This document shows positions 41,142-50,900 of a stretch of DNA of 51,014 bases, one piece after another; the stretch's first letter is position 1, and each line of letters begins with the position of its first letter. Below the pieces are notes generated by a model that saw nothing but the letters and a program-made list of their open reading frames with translations, was not told the DNA's origin and searched no databases. The position numbers were made by a program, and so were the translations under genes. The stretch lies in NCBI RefSeq assembly GCF_040395035.1, contig NZ_JBEBRB010000013.1, forward strand, positions 1-51,014, written 5' to 3'. Origin of the DNA: Parapedobacter lycopersici_A. Lineage in GTDB: Bacteria; Bacteroidota; Bacteroidia; Sphingobacteriales; Sphingobacteriaceae.

Positions 41142-43282
41142 GGCAACGGTGCTTCAGTTGGCCAAACATACGCAAAATTGCGCTTCAATACGTAAACGGG
41201 AATACCTGCGCTTTTGGCTTCCGCGGTAAAACGGGTTATAGTACGGTCGTAATTGGAACCATCCAGTATCAGCTGCCGGAAAGAAAATACCCGGCGCAGT
41301 TCGTCGACTCCTACGTCTGGATTGTTCCGCAACAGCAGGATGTCCACATCCAGCCGACCGTGATATGATTTTCCGCCATCGTAAACGAGAACGCGTCTGT
41401 CGCCGAACTGGATTAGGCCTGACCGCATATAAAGCTGGTCGTCCCGGTATGGGCGGTCCTTTCGGATAAAATGAATACGGTTGGCGGCAACAGCGGATTC
41501 CAGCTTCGGCATTACCCGGAACCGGATGGTAGGATGATCGGCAGCAGGTAGATCGCTGTAGAGCCACGCGTCATCCGGCCCGACAAAACCGATTGCCATA
41601 TGACGGCCTGTATTAAACAGCACTACTTCATGCCTACCGACCTTTCCGGATTCAGTTATACTGGACGAAAAACCCAGCAGCAGGACAGCTCCGAGTGCGC
41701 CGTACAGCATCCGCTTATTACGCCCGGAACATGCGCATACAAACAGGATAATAGCCAGGTAAAGCAGCAGGTTTTCCCACCACGACATCCAGATGCCGGC
41801 AATACGTGCCAGCGGCCATTGGGCCATGCTGTCCAGTAGCCAATAGGTCAGCAAAATCAGGTATTCCAACAACTGGCCTATCCAGGTTAAATATTCGCCG
41901 TAAGGCAGCAACAACAGGGCAAATCCCAGGTACATGATGGCGCTTACCGGCAGGACGATCAGCAGGTTGGCCGGCAGGAAATAAAGCGGAAACTGGTGAA
42001 AGTAATACGCGGCCAGTGGCCCTGCACCGGTTTGTGCGGCAACGGACATCGCTGCGTAGTCTGTTACCGGCCTGAGGTAAGGATGGCGGACGCGGAACAG
42101 GCGTTGCAGGATTGGAAGCAGGAAAACCATGCCCAGCACAGCCAGATACGACAGCTGAAACCCAATATCAACCAGCCAGTTAGGATGGTACCACAACAGG
42201 AAAAATGCCGAAGCGGCAATGCTGTTGTATCGCTGGTGTGACAACCCAAAGCCGGTCGCCACCATGATTATACTGATCATCATGGAAGCCCGCAACACGG
42301 CAGGTGAAAAACCGGTGAGTAGCGCGTATCCCCAGATACCGGCGAGCAGCAGCACCAACCGGGTAATCCGACCATAAGTACCACCGCCCATCCGGCCAAG
42401 GAGTTTGGCCAGCAACCAGCATACAATGACGACGTGCATGCCGGAAACGCTTAATACATGGATGGTACCCGTGACGGAAAATGAATCAATCAGTTCCGGA
42501 CTCAAGGCCGCCCGGTAGCCCAGGATCAGCGTGGACGCCACCGAAAGGGCAACACTGTCGGAAAGGCAACGGGCAAATTTCGCAACCATACGTGCCCGCA
42601 GCGCAAGCGCATAAGCAATCAGGGGGTGGCCACCGCGCGAATCCAGTTTGTATACATCCGTGGCAGGGAAATAGGCCTGGTGCCAGGTATGCTGATTGGC
42701 CAGGTAGCGCCTGTAATCCATCTCGCCGGGGTTATACGGTGGTTCAACCGATTCGTAATCCGCCGGAATGACTAACCGGTCGCCATAGGCAAATGGCGAT
42801 CGCTCCATACGATCGTCGCGGCGGATAGTCAGCATCAGCGTTCCTGAACAGCCCATCAGCGTATCCGCCCCCTTACAATGGGTTACGGCCAGGAGAAACC
42901 GGATATGCCGATCACGGACCGATGGTTCATCGGCAATGTAGCCCGACAGTGTTGTGGACCCGGCACGACTGAAATGCGTAGCGTCAACCGCCGGATGGGG
43001 TTGCCATACGCGCACCCAGCCCGAGGCTGCGAGGAACAGGAGGAAAAAGACACTAGGTATCCCGGGGTACCGGCAACCCCGTAGTCTATCCAAGCAGGCC
43101 ATTGCCAGAAAAACAACCATGGAGCCCAGGCATACCGTTACAAGAATTGCATAAACCGCGTATGCCGGAGCGATCAGGTTTCCAGCGATGATTCCGGAGG
43201 ACAGCGCTAACAGGAATCGGACAAAGGGAATGTGTCCGCTATAAACCGCATGTTCCGGTGTTATTTCGGTTGGTTGAAACAA
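41138..43282 (-). CDS. ComEC/Rec2 family DNA-transport channel protein
   Basis: 714 aa. DUF4131-like N-terminal part with OB-like region (about 110-210), then the competence domain with about eight or more membrane segments and the signature GTIHVLSVSGMHVVIVCWLLAKL. The C-terminal 170 residues are soluble and correspond to the metallo-beta-lactamase-like domain, but no HxHxDH motif is visible, so nuclease activity of that part is doubtful. ComEC moves single-stranded DNA through the cytoplasmic membrane in natural transformation. The start is a TTG at 43282 with no ATG nearby in frame, so the exact N terminus is uncertain. recQ follows with a 4-bp overlap. Confidence 0.9.
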   Translation of the reverse strand: MFQPTEITPEHAVYSGHIPFVRFLLALSSGIIAGNLIAPAYAVYAILVTVCLGSMVVFLAMACLDRLRGCRYPGIPSVFFLLFLAASGWVRVWQPHPAVDATHFSRAGSTTLSGYIADEPSVRDRHIRFLLAVTHCKGADTLMGCSGTLMLTIRRDDRMERSPFAYGDRLVIPADYESVEPPYNPGEMDYRRYLANQHTWHQAYFPATDVYKLDSRGGHPLIAYALALRARMVAKFARCLSDSVALSVASTLILGYRAALSPELIDSFSVTGTIHVLSVSGMHVVIVCWLLAKLLGRMGGGTYGRITRLVLLLAGIWGYALLTGFSPAVLRASMMISIIMVATGFGLSHQRYNSIAASAFFLLWYHPNWLVDIGFQLSYLAVLGMVFLLPILQRLFRVRHPYLRPVTDYAAMSVAAQTGAGPLAAYYFHQFPLYFLPANLLIVLPVSAIMYLGFALLLLPYGEYLTWIGQLLEYLILLTYWLLDSMAQWPLARIAGIWMSWWENLLLYLAIILFVCACSGRNKRMLYGALGAVLLLGFSSSITESGKVGRHEVVLFNTGRHMAIGFVGPDDAWLYSDLPAADHPTIRFRVMPKLESAVAANRIHFIRKDRPYRDDQLYMRSGLIQFGDRRVLVYDGGKSYHGRLDVDILLLRNNPDVGVDELRRVFSFRQLILDGSNYDRTITRFTAEAKSAGIPVYVLKRNFAYVWPTEAPLP

Positions 43283-43360
43283 AATGACAATAGCAGGCAG
43301 AGCCCGGTTTAGGTGACTTCATGCTAAGGTAAAAAATATACGGGAGAGATAAAAATAGAA

Positions 43361-43383
43361 AAAGGGGGCTATATACCCCCTTT
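43361..43383 (-). terminator. terminator of the lactate permease gene
   Basis: AAAGGGGG (43361-43368) pairs with CCCCCTTT (43376-43383); on the minus strand it is followed by a T-rich run (TTTTTCTATTTTTA). It lies 6 bp after the permease stop and separates it from comEC. Confidence 0.88.
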
Positions 43384-43389
43384 CTGTTT

Positions 43390-45168
43390 TTATTGTTGGT
43401 TATTTTTCGGAATCAGATCCTCGTTCCGTGAAGACAGCCAGATCAGCAGACAGATTGCTGCCAGCAGGGCGGCGAACACTCCCAGATACAGAACACCGTC
43501 AGCCACATTGGGCGAAGTTGCCGCGGCGTGCTGTACTGCCGATATTTCCGAATACGCCGGAATGATCCAGTCGATTACATAAGCCTGCAGGCAAACGATG
43601 CAACTGACAAAGAAGAGCATGATAAAGCTGTGCTTTACGGTAAAGCGGAAAAGTTCGGATTCGCGCCCGATAAGTCCGCCTGCACCGGCAGCTACCGCAA
43701 TGGATTGGGGCGAAATCATCTTCCCGACGACTCCACCCGAAACATTCGCGCTCACAGCGACAACCGGATCGACGCCGATCGACGCAGCCGTAACCGATTG
43801 CAACTTACCGAACAGTGCATTGGCCGAAGTATCCGAGCCGGTGATAAAAACACCGAGCCATCCGAGCACCGGGGCGAAAAACGGAAATAACGGACCGGTG
43901 GAGGCCAGCACATAAGCCATGCTGATTGTCATGCCCGAATCGTTCAATATGTAAGCAAACCCGAGTACGGCGCCCACGGTAATAATAGGAAACTTCAGCT
44001 GGTTCAGCGTATCGGCAAACACACGCCCGGCCTGTTTCAGGCCAAAGCCGATCAATGGCAAGGAGAGAAACACCGAGAACAGGATGGCGGTTCCAGCCGC
44101 AGACAGGTAATTGAACTTGAACGTATGGGGCATGGGGTTCCCCTCGACATCGAGGATTGAAAGGTGAATTCCCGGAATTTCAAATGTGATAGCACCCCAT
44201 TGATCAAGTATTGCTTTAATGGGCCCTATCCCCCAACCGATCACCATGATGGTCAGGATAATAAACGGAGACCACGCCCGTAAGATCTGTCCAGTTGAAT
44301 AAACCCGCAGTTCCCGCTCCTGCGCCGGATCCTCATGTTTGAATTTCCATGCCTGCCGGGGTTTCCAGAACTTAAGAAAAATGATCAGGCAAATGGTAGC
44401 TCCCAGCCCGGAAATGATATCGGGCAGGTTGGGCCCCAGAAAATTAGAGGAAAACCATTGCAGGCCCGCAAATGAACCGCCGGTAATCAAAATCGCCGGC
44501 CACACTTCGATTGTTTTCCGGAACCCGGCCATAATCATTACCAGATAAAAGGGCACCAGCAGCGATAGAATCGGCAACGTACGGCCAACCATTTGCGAAA
44601 TGGCCATTTCCGGTATATCGGATACCTGCGATGCCACCAAAATCGGTGTACCGATCGCACCAAATGCCACGGGGGCCGTATTCGCAATGAGACAGATTCC
44701 GGCCGCATAAAGCGGGTTGAAACCGAGACCGACCAGCATTGCTGCAGTGATGGCAACGGGGGCACCGAAGCCCGCCGTACCCTCCAGAAACGAACCAAAG
44801 CAAAAAGCAATGATCAAAGCCTGCAGTCGCCGATCGTCGGTAATGGATGCCATAAAATGCTTGATGATTTCGAACTGGCCGCTCTTGACAGTAACATTAA
44901 ACAGGAATACCACGGTAATGACAATCCAGCAAATGGGAAATAAACCGTATAGCACGCCATGCCCGGCCGAGAGCAATGCCAGATTAACAGGCATGCCGTA
45001 AATACCAATGGCAATAACAAGGGCAGCGGCTGTCGCCAGCAGGCTGGCCTTATAGCCCTTCATCTTTTTGATGATAAGCGCCCAAAACAGCAAAAGTATG
45101 GGAATGACCGCGGCAATGGCGGATAAGACCATATTGCCTAATGGGTCGGTAGTCTGTGTCCAAGTCAT
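43390..45168 (-). CDS. lctP: L-lactate permease (LctP family)
   Basis: 592 aa, about 12-14 membrane segments. LctP/LldP family proton symporter for lactate or glycolate. Characteristic: IAFCFGSFLEGTAGFGAPVAITAAMLVGLGFNPLYAAGICLIANTAPVAFGAIGTPI near residues 120-175, and VFITGSDTSANALFGKLQSVTAASIGVDPVVAVSANVSGGVVGKMISPQSIAVA near 435-490. Both are family hallmarks. It is followed by its own terminator; the upstream interval to the lactonase gene (193 bp) holds the lactonase's hairpin and probably its own promoter, for which a TAATTTTT at about 45226 is only a weak candidate. Related lactate dehydrogenase genes are not in the window. Confidence 0.94.
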   Translation of the reverse strand: MTWTQTTDPLGNMVLSAIAAVIPILLLFWALIIKKMKGYKASLLATAAALVIAIGIYGMPVNLALLSAGHGVLYGLFPICWIVITVVFLFNVTVKSGQFEIIKHFMASITDDRRLQALIIAFCFGSFLEGTAGFGAPVAITAAMLVGLGFNPLYAAGICLIANTAPVAFGAIGTPILVASQVSDIPEMAISQMVGRTLPILSLLVPFYLVMIMAGFRKTIEVWPAILITGGSFAGLQWFSSNFLGPNLPDIISGLGATICLIIFLKFWKPRQAWKFKHEDPAQERELRVYSTGQILRAWSPFIILTIMVIGWGIGPIKAILDQWGAITFEIPGIHLSILDVEGNPMPHTFKFNYLSAAGTAILFSVFLSLPLIGFGLKQAGRVFADTLNQLKFPIITVGAVLGFAYILNDSGMTISMAYVLASTGPLFPFFAPVLGWLGVFITGSDTSANALFGKLQSVTAASIGVDPVVAVSANVSGGVVGKMISPQSIAVAAGAGGLIGRESELFRFTVKHSFIMLFFVSCIVCLQAYVIDWIIPAYSEISAVQHAAATSPNVADGVLYLGVFAALLAAICLLIWLSSRNEDLIPKNNQQ

Positions 45169-45298
45169 GGGATGATTTTAAATACACGCCATCGCTGTGC
45201 AGCGGTGTGTGTCGTCTTTTCTTAATTGGTTAAAAATTATCTTCGGTTACATTGGGGGCTGCCAACGTGCATTGGCATTGCGGAATCATTTAAAATCA

Positions 45299-45339
45299 CA
45301 TTGGCCATTTTCCCCGTCATCCGGTTAAAATGGCCAATG
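45299..45339 (-). terminator. 13-bp inverted repeat, probable terminator of the lactonase gene
   Basis: CATTGGCCATTTT (45299-45311) pairs perfectly with AAAATGGCCAATG (45327-45339) around a 15-base loop. On the minus strand it lies 23 bp after the lactonase stop, with only a short T stretch afterwards. Probably a terminator; an operator for the divergently positioned lctP promoter is the alternative. Confidence 0.6.
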
Positions 45340-45362
45340 ATCAAAGCGTGTAATTACATCAG

Positions 45363-46499
45363 TTAATTAACTGCTACGAATTTGAGGCAGACCGGCCGCC
45401 CTAATTCAAGCTTATTATCTGTCAACGAGAGTAATCCCGTTTCTTTATTGCGTTTAAACACGTAGATGTCATCGGTATTCTGATTGGCAACCAGCAGGAA
45501 GTTACCCGTGGGATCGATGGCAAAATTACGGGGATGGTTACCCATTGACGATTGCCGTCCTACGAATGTCAGCTTGCCTGTTGACTGATCTACCGAATAA
45601 ATTACGATTTCATTCAAATCCAACCGGTTGGAAGCGTAAACAAACTTACCATCCGGAGAAACATGGATATCTGCTGCACCGGTTTTGCCTTCAAAATTAT
45701 CGGGCAGCATGGTGATCGTCTGAACCGGGGTCAGCTTACCGTTGTCGTACGTAAACGCGGTGATGTTCGCATCGAGCTCATGCACCGAGTAAGCAAATTT
45801 ACCATTGGGATGAAAATCAAAATGGCGTGGACCGCTACCTGGTGCCAATGATACGAATTCCGGATCAGCCGGTGTTAGCGGGTGGCTTTTCTTCGTGGCA
45901 TCAAAATGGTAAATACCGATTTTGTCGGTTCCCAGGTTAGACGCAATCAGGAATTTGTTTTCCGGATCCATCACCACGGAATGCATCCTGGGACTTTTCT
46001 GCGAAGGTTTTACCATGCTTGCTCCGGTGTGATCGATCTGCTGGAGGTCCGGACCCAGGGACCCGTCTTCCAATACCGGCACCGCGGCCAGACTTCCGCT
46101 GCCATAGTTCGCTGTAAAAACAAACTTTCCGGTGTGGTCAATCTCTACGTAGCACGGTCCTCTCCCGCCGGAAGGTTGCTTATTGATAAAAGACATTGCT
46201 CCGGTAGCCACGTCATAATTAAACGCCGATACCGAGCTGTTCTCTCCCGATTCGGAAATAGCGTAAATAAATTTCCGGTCCGGCGAAACCGTAAGGTACG
46301 ACGGGTTGTCGACATTGCCCACCTTGTTTTTATAGGTCAGCGCGCCGGTTTCCTCGTTGAAAGAGTACACATAAATCCCTTCGCTTTTACCGGTATTGGT
46401 ATACGTACCGATAATCACGTCGTATTTCTTCTGTGCACACGCCGTGCCCATAAATAATAACACTGCTGCCCCCAAGGCAGATAACTTTGTTAGTTTCAT
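45363..46499 (-). CDS. exported beta-propeller lactonase (6-phosphogluconolactonase-like)
   Basis: 378 aa. Signal peptide (about 1-22, ending TACAQ) and then the seven-bladed beta-propeller lactonase family: IIGTYTNTGKSEGIYVYSFN, NPSYLTVSPDRKFIYAISE, GRGPCYVEIDHTGKFVFTANYGSGSLAAVPV, PRMHSVVMDPENKFLIASNLGTDKIGIYHFD, GPRHFDFHPNGKFAYSVHE and HPRNFAIDPTGNFLLVANQNTDDIYVFKRN are the repeated blades. The cytoplasmic Pgl homologues use this fold to open 6-phosphogluconolactone, but the signal peptide puts this protein in the periplasm, so the substrate is probably a free sugar lactone. Promoter at 46529; nothing ties it to the SusC/SusD pair upstream except position. Confidence 0.9.
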   Translation of the reverse strand: MKLTKLSALGAAVLLFMGTACAQKKYDVIIGTYTNTGKSEGIYVYSFNEETGALTYKNKVGNVDNPSYLTVSPDRKFIYAISESGENSSVSAFNYDVATGAMSFINKQPSGGRGPCYVEIDHTGKFVFTANYGSGSLAAVPVLEDGSLGPDLQQIDHTGASMVKPSQKSPRMHSVVMDPENKFLIASNLGTDKIGIYHFDATKKSHPLTPADPEFVSLAPGSGPRHFDFHPNGKFAYSVHELDANITAFTYDNGKLTPVQTITMLPDNFEGKTGAADIHVSPDGKFVYASNRLDLNEIVIYSVDQSTGKLTFVGRQSSMGNHPRNFAIDPTGNFLLVANQNTDDIYVFKRNKETGLLSLTDNKLELGRPVCLKFVAVN

Positions 46500-46528
46500 A
46501 ATTGATTTTTTAATCCAGCAATAATAGC

Positions 46529-46536
46529 CAAATATA
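46529..46536 (-). promoter_or_regulatory. -7 promoter element of the lactonase gene
   Basis: TATATTTG on the minus strand, an exact TAnnTTTG match, 29 bp upstream of the lactonase ATG and downstream of the susD terminator. Confidence 0.55.
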
Positions 46537-46570
46537 AAATATATTTAGAGAACCGGTGGATTATACCAAA

Positions 46571-46612
46571 GTTTTTACGGAGCCGCCAACAGAAGCGCGG
46601 CTCCGTAAAAAC
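46571..46612 (-). terminator. terminator of the susCD operon
   Basis: A perfect 16-bp inverted repeat, GTTTTTACGGAGCCGC (46571-46586) with GCGGCTCCGTAAAAAC (46597-46612), loop of 10 bases, 7 bp after the susD stop. The arms end in T/A runs, so it could work in both directions. Confidence 0.92.
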
Positions 46613-46618
46613 CGGACA

Positions 46619-47914
46619 TTAAAATGCGGGATCTTCCGGTGTATTCGGATTTTGATCACGCTCGGCAAATGGATAGTTCACAAAATTCCGCTTGCGCTCT
46701 TCCTGCGGGCGTCCCATCCGACGTGAGTCTTCCAGACGCAGGCCGGACATGAACAGCTCAATGGATTTGTGCTTATAAATCGCAGCCAATAACCCTTCCG
46801 GTGAAAGCGATTCCAGCGGTGATAAGCCGGCACCAACGCCAAAAGCATCTTCGGCAGGTGTCTTAGTCACCACCTTGTTCAGTTCGAGCAGGGCATTCAC
46901 GTAATCCGGTGAAGCCTTGCGCGCATATGCTTCAGCCTTAATAAGGGTCATCTCACCCGGCAGGTATACCGGCCAGGCTCGGTCCAGGGCATCGCCAAAA
47001 CCACCTACCCGGAAACGGGGAGCAATTTCCTCGTTGATGTCCAGGTAAAATGGAATCCGCTGGTCATCTGCATCCGGCTGCAGGCCTTCAGGTAAGCCCA
47101 GGGAATCGTCAATCGGCTGCCAGATGTTATTGGTAGACGTTACTTGGGAGAAAATAGGATTCTGCGCCAAGGCATCGTAGTTAAACGTCGACGGCTTGGT
47201 TAAGTCAACCGCCTCAGCTGCCGCGAGCGCCAGGTCGTAATCCTCGGCAAATAACGCATACCGCGCCTTCAGTGCCTTCAGGGTATTCGGAATATCAATA
47301 CCTGCCGGAATGGTGCTCAGGAACGCACTGCTGATCGGGTTGGCGTCAATGCCAGCCAATGCTTCGTCAATCGCAGCAATTGCACGTACGTAGCCCTCTT
47401 TCCGGGGAATAAAGGTAACCTCCTCACCGTTACCGTTCGGAATCTGCTCCCAGAACATAGCTAAGTCGCCGATTGCCAGCGCTTTAAAAATCGTGGTATA
47501 CGCCACAATGGCACTGGCTACCGACTGATCGCTTAAATTGCCTGCACTGGCGATAATCAGGTCGGCATCGCGGATAATTTTATTGCTTCTTGACCACAGG
47601 CCAGCCAATAATGTATTCCGGCCATCCAGTTCATCTCCGCCGACACTCAGCTGATACTCGGCCGTGTTGCCCTGGTTCAGCAGAAATAATTCTCCGGCCA
47701 AAAACCCACTGGCCGTTACGCGGTTATAAAGATTAGTCCGGTCTACAGAGTACGAACGCTGTAAGCCAGCTGCGGCTCCCGTGAGGCCTTTTACATCGGC
47801 AATCAGCTGATCTTCGGTAGCGCGACCCGGGTCCACATAATCTTTCACACAACTTCCGGTCGTCAACGCAATCGCAATGGCTAACACCGGTATATTAAAT
47901 AGTTTCCTTTTCAT
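46619..47914 (-). CDS. SusD/RagB family outer-membrane lipoprotein
   Basis: 431 aa. Lipoprotein signal (ALTTGSC, Cys22) followed by a helical, TPR-like SusD fold; about 430 residues is in the normal range though on the short side. The C-terminal ...SIELFMSGLRLEDSRRMGRP segment is typical of SusD/RagB proteins (E-L-x-x-E-G-x-R-x-x-D pattern). It works as the lid over the SusC channel in a ligand-specific uptake complex. It starts 11 bp after the susC stop, as is standard. No glycoside hydrolase, sulfatase or protease gene sits beside it in the window, so the ligand cannot be inferred; peptide, glycan or other oligomers are possible. Confidence 0.93.
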   Translation of the reverse strand: MKRKLFNIPVLAIAIALTTGSCVKDYVDPGRATEDQLIADVKGLTGAAAGLQRSYSVDRTNLYNRVTASGFLAGELFLLNQGNTAEYQLSVGGDELDGRNTLLAGLWSRSNKIIRDADLIIASAGNLSDQSVASAIVAYTTIFKALAIGDLAMFWEQIPNGNGEEVTFIPRKEGYVRAIAAIDEALAGIDANPISSAFLSTIPAGIDIPNTLKALKARYALFAEDYDLALAAAEAVDLTKPSTFNYDALAQNPIFSQVTSTNNIWQPIDDSLGLPEGLQPDADDQRIPFYLDINEEIAPRFRVGGFGDALDRAWPVYLPGEMTLIKAEAYARKASPDYVNALLELNKVVTKTPAEDAFGVGAGLSPLESLSPEGLLAAIYKHKSIELFMSGLRLEDSRRMGRPQEERKRNFVNYPFAERDQNPNTPEDPAF

Positions 47915-47925
47915 GATTGTAATAC

Positions 47926-50900
47926 TTAGAATTTAGCTTGAATACCTAAATTAAAACTTCTTGGCAAAGGGACCGCGCTGAAGTCAATGCCACGTTGAAG
48001 GGTGCTTTGACCGCTTGAGTTAACCTCAGGATCGTACCCTACGTAGTTGTCCCAGGAATACAGATTCCGGCCCGACACGTTTACAGTTAAACTGCTGAAT
48101 GGCTTCAGGTTATTGAACGTGTAAGCAAAAGAAACATCCCTCAGCTTCACGAAAGATCCCTGATGCACACGCCATTCTTCGACGTTGTATGCTCCGGCAA
48201 TGTAGCCCCGCGGCAATTGCCCTAAGTATTCCATTTCTGAAATTTTACCTGAACCAACACCCTGCGCAGTCCGCCAATCGGCATTCCACATGTTGCCGCC
48301 CTGCTGGGTATCAAACTGTACCCGGAAGCTCAGTCGCTTGTAAGAAACCTCGCTCACAAATGAGCCGCTCCAGTCCGGATTCGGATTACCGATTACTTTC
48401 CGCAATACCTCGCCCGTCGGTTGTCCGTTTTCATCACGCTGCGGTGTTGGGTTTAACAAATCTGATTGAACACCGCGCTCGGTCTGCGGCGCGCCGCTCG
48501 GCGTTAACAACAGTTCACCATTTTCGTCTCGCGCAAAGTAGGTGCCGTAAAAGATACCTACCGGTTCTCCGTTAACGATAGCTACCGGTGCAGAAGAACC
48601 GGGTGTAAAGAAGGTAACACCTTCACCGATATTCAATGCCTTATTCCGGTTCCGGTTATAAATAAATGTCATATCCCAGTTCCAGTTGGTATTCCGCACG
48701 GGGGCTACCTGCAGCAGCAATTCAAAACCGTTGTTCTGCATGCTGCCGAAGTTATCCAGCCGGCTGGTGAAGCCTGTTGTCGGTGCCACCTGGCGGTTAA
48801 GCAGCATATCGGTTACTTTTTTATGATAAACGTTTACCGTTAAGCCCAATCGGTTCTGCAGGAAGGACAGGTCAGCACCATATTCCAATTCCCGCTGGCG
48901 CTCGGGTTTTACTGTCTCATTGGCCTGTACAAAACTCGAGGAGAACGACGTTTTACCAAGATAAGACAGGGTAGAATACGCATTGAAGCGATCGTAAGCA
49001 CCAATGCCGGTCAGGTTACCCGACTCGCCGTAGGCCAACCGCAGTTTCAGCAGATCCCACCAGGATGAAACAGCCATGTTTTCCCAGAACCGGGTCGACG
49101 AAACCACATAGCTACCGCTACCTTTCAGGTAAACCTGATTCCGTTGATCAACGCCAAACATGCTGGAGCCATCCAGGCGGACAGCACCGGTGATGAACAA
49201 TTGGTTATCGTATTTAAAGGTCTGCTGGAAATAGCCGCCTGCAACCGAAAACTCACTGCGGTTATCCTGGCTTTGGCCTGGCGTGCTCGCACCCTCCACC
49301 GTTTCAACGAATGGAGCCAAGCCCCGTCCGTTTACTTCGCTGGCCGTTTCATTCTGGTACTGGTACGAATAACCCAACTGGCTGGTCGACGCCCATTTAT
49401 CTGAAATATCGACATTATAAGTGATGTTCAGATCGGTATTGAACATATACTGAGAAGCAGCGACTTTCCGGGCATAGCCATTCAGGGAAGGGTCCAGTGT
49501 CGGGCCGCCGCCGTAAGAGCCTGTGCTCACGTTATACGTATATGGAGGTACCAGCAGCGTACCAATTGCCGAAGAATTGTCAACCCCAACGTTGTAGTCG
49601 ATAATCAGGTTTTCGATCGGAGTCAGTTTTACACCCAAGTTGGCCAATACCCGATTGTTTCCCTGCCGTTGCTTAAAATCTTCGATAATAGATACCGGAT
49701 TAACACGGCCGCGCTCACCTACTGCCTTCAGATTGCCCAGTTCGTCGCGTTCCCAGATATTGTGAAAGTTAGCGATGATCCACTGGCTGCCGATTGGTGT
49801 AACCAATCCGTTTCCATAGGGTTTTTCATTGGCATCACTACGCACATAGTTGATTCCCGCACGGACCGTTGCCCAATCCGTCAGTACCTGATCCAGGTTG
49901 GCGCGCAGGCCGAAACGCGTATAATCCGTATTTTGTATAATACCTTGGTTATCAAAATAGGAAGCGGAAGCATAGTATTTCGTTCCTTCCGTACCTCCGG
50001 CAATGGATACGTTGTTATCCGTACCGAATGCGTTCCGGAAGATATAATCCTGGTAATCGTACCGGGTTACTTCCGTTGTTGTCGTCTGAAGAGGTGCCGT
50101 GATCAGGTCCTGGGTGAAAGCACCCGGGCCGTCCGTCGGACCGCCGAATTTAATAGGCGCCATGTTCATCGGCAGTTTTTTACGCACCTGGTTGGCCATC
50201 AAGGTGGTCGAGAACGTTACCGAAGGCTTTCCAGTTGTGCCGCGCTTGGTAAATATCTGTACCACACCCGCATTTGCGCGGGAACCGTAAATGGCTGCCG
50301 CTGCCGCGCCGTTTAATATCTCGATGCGCTCAATATCCGCTGGGTTAATATCAACCAGACGGTTTTGCTGGTTGTCGGTTACACTCGAAGTGGAATTATT
50401 GGCAATTACCCCATCGATAATATATAACGGCTCAGAAGAAGAGCTGATGGAACTGATACCACGCAGGCGAACCGAAATTCCGCCTGCCGGATCACCCTGG
50501 TTCTGGGTAATCTGTGCACCGGCTACCTTGCCCTGCAGGCCGGTCAATACGTTTCCGGCAGCGCCTTTCGTCAATTCTTCCGCGCTTACACTTCCCACGT
50601 AGTTACCCAGCTGCCGACGCGTAGTACCGGCCGAAGTTCCGGTCACGATCACTTCGTCGAGTCCCACGACATCCTGAGCCAATTGCGCATCGACCCGGAC
50701 AGAAGTGGCACTACCGAATTCAACCGTTTGCGCCTGCCGTGAATAACCCACGGAAGAGAAGGAAACAGTGTGTGTGCCTGCGGCAACGGATGTTGTAATG
50801 GTAAACTGGCCATTGTCATCCGTAGATGCAGCCGCGTTCGTACCCTCCAGGCGTACGGCTACTCCCGATAAGGGACTGCCTGTTCTGCCATCTGTTACTA

